Source of the DNA: Actibacterium lipolyticum
Lineage (GTDB): Bacteria; Pseudomonadota; Alphaproteobacteria; Rhodobacterales; Rhodobacteraceae
DNA: 64,000 nucleotides
Direction of reading: 5' to 3'
Assembly (NCBI RefSeq): GCF_900184935.1
Contig: NZ_FXYE01000002.1
Coordinates: 1,479,501-1,543,500 of the forward strand
The position numbers and the translations under genes were made by a program. Of this stretch, positions 61,658 through 64,000 are shown one piece after another (the first letter of the stretch is position 1; each line of letters begins with the position of its first letter). The notes beneath the pieces are model-generated. The model was given only the letters and a program-made list of their open reading frames with translations, searched no databases and was not told where the DNA came from.

Positions 61658-62454
61658 CAAGCTTCTTTCAGCTCTACGCCCGGTGCGGTCACGATGAAAA
61701 ACGGGTTTTCATAGATCGGTTTGCCGTATGTCAGAGGCGAGTGGTCGTCGAACCGAAGAACCTGACCACCAGCACCCAGAACAACAGCGTGACCGGCAGC
61801 GGTATCCCATTCCATCGTCCGGCCAAGACGCGGGTAAAGGTCAGCCTCGCCCGTTGCGACAAGGCAGAACTTCAGCGACGAACCGGCGCTGGTCATGTCT
61901 TTAACAGCGTATTTGCCGATGTAATCATCCGTCGCCTGATCGCGGTGCGACTTAGAGGCGACGACGATCAAGCTGTCATTGTTAGGGGTCGAAACCTTGA
62001 TCGGCTTAACCGCGCCAACAGCATCCAGCGCCAAATCGCCAGTTTCTTCGACCGATGTGCCATCAGCCTGCGTGTAAAACAGCCGGTCCTTAGCGGGGGC
62101 GTAAACCACTCCGCGTACAGGAACACCTTTTTCGACGTAGGCGATGTTCACCGTAAATTCGCCGCGGCGCTTTACGAATTCCTTCGTGCCATCCAGCGGA
62201 TCGACGATCAGGAAATTTTCGGCGCTTTCAGCGTGGCTGTCGGCCTGTTCTTCGGTCACGATCAGAACGTCGGGGAACGCTTCTTTCAGCGCGGCGCTGA
62301 TCATCGCGTCAGCGGCTTCGTCTGCTTCGGTTACCGGGCTTTCATCAGACTTGGATTTCACTTCGAAATCGTCGGACTGATAAATTTCCATAATCTTCGC
62401 GCCAGCTTCCAAGGCAGCACGGCGGCTAACCGTTTCCAGTTTCTGAAAGTCCAA
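61657..62454 (-). CDS. cysQ: 3'(2'),5'-bisphosphate nucleotidase CysQ
   Basis: A magnesium-dependent phosphatase that hydrolyses PAP, which forms when PAPS gives up its sulfate. The 265-aa protein shows PVTEADEAADAMISAAL, EEQADSHAESAENFLIVDPLDGTKEFVKRRGEFTVNIAYV (the DPLDGT metal motif), and MEWDTAAGHAVVLGAGG. The start is a TTG at 62454, taken because GGAG lies about eight bases upstream and the resulting length fits CysQ; the long in-frame extension to 62625 is not typical. Its presence beside a sulfotransferase cluster suggests removal of PAP made there. It is divergent from the ABC permease. Confidence 0.87.
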   Translation of the reverse strand: MDFQKLETVSRRAALEAGAKIMEIYQSDDFEVKSKSDESPVTEADEAADAMISAALKEAFPDVLIVTEEQADSHAESAENFLIVDPLDGTKEFVKRRGEFTVNIAYVEKGVPVRGVVYAPAKDRLFYTQADGTSVEETGDLALDAVGAVKPIKVSTPNNDSLIVVASKSHRDQATDDYIGKYAVKDMTSAGSSLKFCLVATGEADLYPRLGRTMEWDTAAGHAVVLGAGGQVLRFDDHSPLTYGKPIYENPFFIVTAPGVELKEA

Positions 62455-62597
62455 ATCCCTGACTCCGTTAAGGCCGCGGCGACAATGCGGTAAAACCGCC
62501 GGGCGTTGTAAGAATTCCGCAATTACCTTATGATCTGCTGCCACAAGAACGGCAAGCAGGCCTTGGCCCATTGCCGACAAACCGGGAATCCTTGCCG

Positions 62598-63419
62598 ATG
62601 TTCGAGGCACGCAAGTCACAATCAAACTGGGCCAGTGGGTTCAGCCTCGCGTCGGTGATCTATCACGCGACGGTAAGAGACGTGCGTAAATCTCATCGAA
62701 ACCCGCTGATCGGCTTGCTGACCAATATCTTTCAGACCCTACTGTTCGTCGCGTTCTTTTATTTGATGTTCTCTATCCTTGGGATGAAGGGCGCGGCCAT
62801 TCGCGGCGATTTCCTGCTCTACATTATGTCGGGCGTGTTTCTTTATTTGACGCACAACAAAGCCATGAGCGCCGTTTTGGGGTCCGAAGGCCCGACATCG
62901 GCCATGATGCAACACGCGCCGATGAATACCGTTGTCGCCATCACATCATCTGCGCTGAGTTCGCTTTACATCCAAGTCCTGTCCGTCAGCGTGGTTCTGT
63001 TTGTCTATCACGCAGCCGTCACGCCCATCGTCATCATTAATCCGATGGGTGCGCTTGGAATGCTGTTGTTGGCGTGGTTTTCCGGGTGCGCGGTTGGCAT
63101 CGTTTTGCTGGCGATCAAGCCGTGGTTTCCCGGCTTTGTCGGCATCGTCTCTAACATCTATTCGCGGGCGAACATGATCGCGTCGGGAAAGATGTTTGTG
63201 GCCAACACTCTGCCCAGCAGCATGCTTGCCCTGTTCGATTGGAACCCGCTGTTTCACACGATTGATCAGAACCGGGGGTTCATCTTCATGAACTATAACC
63301 CGCATTTTTCATCGGTCAGCTACCCACTTTACCTGTCGATCGTGTTGCTGATGCTTGGGATGATGGGCGAATATTTCACCCGCCACCGCGCCTCTCTTAG
63401 CTGGAGCGCGGGGCGCTGA
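62598..63419 (+). CDS. Capsule/polysaccharide export ABC transporter permease (KpsM-like)
   Basis: A 273-aa inner-membrane protein of the ABC-2 permease type used for capsule or LPS export. It has six hydrophobic segments, with RDVRKSHRNPLIGLLTNIFQTLLFVAFFYLMFSILGMKG at the start and a C-terminal YFTRHRA. The start at 62598 gives the shortest well-formed N-terminus. No ATP-binding partner lies in this window. Its neighbours cysQ and kdsB fit export of a Kdo-linked, maybe sulfated, polysaccharide. Confidence 0.78.
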   Translation: MFEARKSQSNWASGFSLASVIYHATVRDVRKSHRNPLIGLLTNIFQTLLFVAFFYLMFSILGMKGAAIRGDFLLYIMSGVFLYLTHNKAMSAVLGSEGPTSAMMQHAPMNTVVAITSSALSSLYIQVLSVSVVLFVYHAAVTPIVIINPMGALGMLLLAWFSGCAVGIVLLAIKPWFPGFVGIVSNIYSRANMIASGKMFVANTLPSSMLALFDWNPLFHTIDQNRGFIFMNYNPHFSSVSYPLYLSIVLLMLGMMGEYFTRHRASLSWSAGR

Positions 63420-63545
63420 TTTCCGCCTAAACGGAACCAACTTCGGTCATCTGCGTTGTCTTTCCACAGACAAGGTGCGTCCATCTCTTTTCTAAGGTGT
63501 GCAAAAAGGGATGGGCCACCGACCTGCATGAACGGAGAATTTGTT

Positions 63546-63806
63546 ATGAAGAAACTGATCCTCGCGCTTGGTATGGCCAGCATGGTCGCCGCCTGCGAAA
63601 CACCTGGCCAAACCGCAGCCCTTGGGGCCGCGACAGGGGCTGCAATCGGCGCTGCGACTGCCGGCAAAGACGAAACCAGAGGCGCGGTTATTGGCGCTGC
63701 TGCTGGTCTTGCCGCCGGGGCAGTGATCAGTGCGGCGCAGGAACCCGGGACCTGCCTTTACAGATATCCCGATGGCACAGAATACGTCGCCGAATGCCCA
63801 TCATAA
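63546..63806 (+). CDS. Glycine-zipper lipoprotein
   Basis: An 86-aa exported lipoprotein. The N-terminus MKKLILALGMASMVAAC has a lipobox VAAC with C17, after which the protein becomes lipid-modified. It then has glycine/alanine repeats (GAATGAAIGAATAGKDETRGAVIGAAAGLAAGAV), typical of glycine-zipper proteins such as the SlyB/RcnB or YMGG-like types, and a C-terminal CLYRYPDGTEYVAECP. Envelope role; details unknown. It has a 10-bp hairpin terminator after it, shared with alkB. Confidence 0.8.
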   Translation: MKKLILALGMASMVAACETPGQTAALGAATGAAIGAATAGKDETRGAVIGAAAGLAAGAVISAAQEPGTCLYRYPDGTEYVAECPS

Positions 63807-63813
63807 GATTGTC

Positions 63814-63845
63814 AGCAAAGCCCGGTCATCGCGCTGGGCTTTGCT
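63814..63845. terminator. Bidirectional terminator between the lipoprotein and alkB
   Basis: AGCAAAGCCC (63814-63823) pairs perfectly with GGGCTTTGCT (63836-63845). The stem overlaps the alkB stop region on the other strand. Short T-runs are poor on both sides, but a perfect 10-bp repeat at a tail-to-tail junction fits termination in both directions. Confidence 0.6.
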
Positions 63846-64000
63846 AATCCACCACACGCAACGTCAGATTGATCCGCCCGCCCTTAGGAAGCAACGAAGA
63901 AGAGCCCGCGCGAATTTTGTCGACCCCGTGATAGGTCAACCGCGCGTCACCCCCCATCACCATGACATCCCCGGATTGCAGCCAAAGGCTTTCCGTTGAT
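63844..64000 (-). CDS. alkB: AlkB-like 2-oxoglutarate/Fe(II) dioxygenase, C-terminal part (cut by window edge)
   Basis: A DNA/RNA dealkylation enzyme that oxidises methyl groups from 1-methyladenine and 3-methylcytosine. Only the last 51 residues are present. They contain LQSGDVMVMGGDARLTYHGVDKI, in which the histidine of YHGV is the last iron ligand, and GRINLTLRVVD, where the arginine contacts 2-oxoglutarate. The stop TAG is at 63844-63846. The upstream part lies outside the window. Confidence 0.85.
   Translation of the reverse strand, partial: STESLWLQSGDVMVMGGDARLTYHGVDKIRAGSSSLLPKGGRINLTLRVVD

Noticed and set aside
61657-62625. Long cysQ frame starting at 62625
   Set aside because: Would overlap the divergent permease start and add 57 residues foreign to CysQ; TTG at 62454 has a ribosome site.

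Overview
The window is a chromosomal segment of an alphaproteobacterium, most likely a member of the Rhodobacteraceae (Roseobacter group). The reasons are the GC-rich coding sequence, a petP/petR-type regulator pair, a DUF1127 small protein, a Paracoccus-like cytochrome c550, an xseB-ispA-dxs cluster, and the kdsD-lptCAB-rpoN-hpf-ptsN order. It is almost wholly coding, with about 60 genes, one tRNA and no rRNA, CRISPR array, prophage or insertion sequence. Both ends cut genes: recQ at the left edge and an alkB-like dioxygenase at the right edge.

Region by region. 1-5.2 kb: recQ (partial), yggT, a thioesterase, then an overlapping MFS transporter / mepA / phytase-like esterase run, then a queuosine-precursor transporter. 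5.2-6.9 kb: a self-contained short transcript (strong -35, an 18-codon ORF with an extended Shine-Dalgarno, intrinsic terminator), the ribosome-rescue gene arfB, and an AT-rich MrcB-N/HNH nuclease gene that looks acquired. 6.9-16.6 kb: NAD salvage (pncA, pncB), trhO, a DUF1127 gene flanked by hairpins, a SulP permease, cytochrome c550, aroC, a CcdA/thioredoxin pair, a DMT exporter and HU. 16.7-26.2 kb: amn, an NAD(P)-binding protein, exoD, the isoprenoid cluster dxs-ispA-xseB with a deacetylase-family gene, petR-petP and ilvE. 26.2-34.7 kb: DUF1294, a PQQ-type dehydrogenase with a dihaem cytochrome, a second DMT exporter, a HupE/DUF4198/HupE metal locus, queG, a GST and mtgA. 34.8-47.1 kb: a small cysteine-rich protein, gltB-gltD, uppP, an NDUFA9-like protein, tRNA-Leu(CAG), and oxyR divergent from katG. 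47.3-53.3 kb: rnd, then the outer-membrane LPS/sigma-54 operon. 53.3-63.4 kb: a surface-glycan cluster (two-domain sulfotransferase, GT14 fusion, two duplicated glycosyltransferases, galE, galU, kdsB, cysQ, capsule-type ABC permease).

Several genes form pathways. galU/galE supply UDP-sugars, and kdsD/kdsB supply Kdo for LPS or capsule. cysQ removes PAP, the by-product of sulfotransferases, which suggests a sulfated surface glycan. OxyR with KatG, TrhO and QueG cover stress response and tRNA modification.

The most novel signals are three. First, the small transcript before arfB carries an 18-nt stretch that can pair without a break with the expected 3' end of 16S rRNA. Second, a shared 15-bp palindrome (GTCA-N7-TGAC) occurs twice between petP and ilvE and twice between gltD and uppP, which suggests an undescribed regulon joining glutamate and branched-chain amino acid metabolism. 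Third, a modification-dependent-type restriction nuclease gene of foreign composition sits between arfB and pncB. Functions were assigned by reading motifs and family resemblance; no database search was run.
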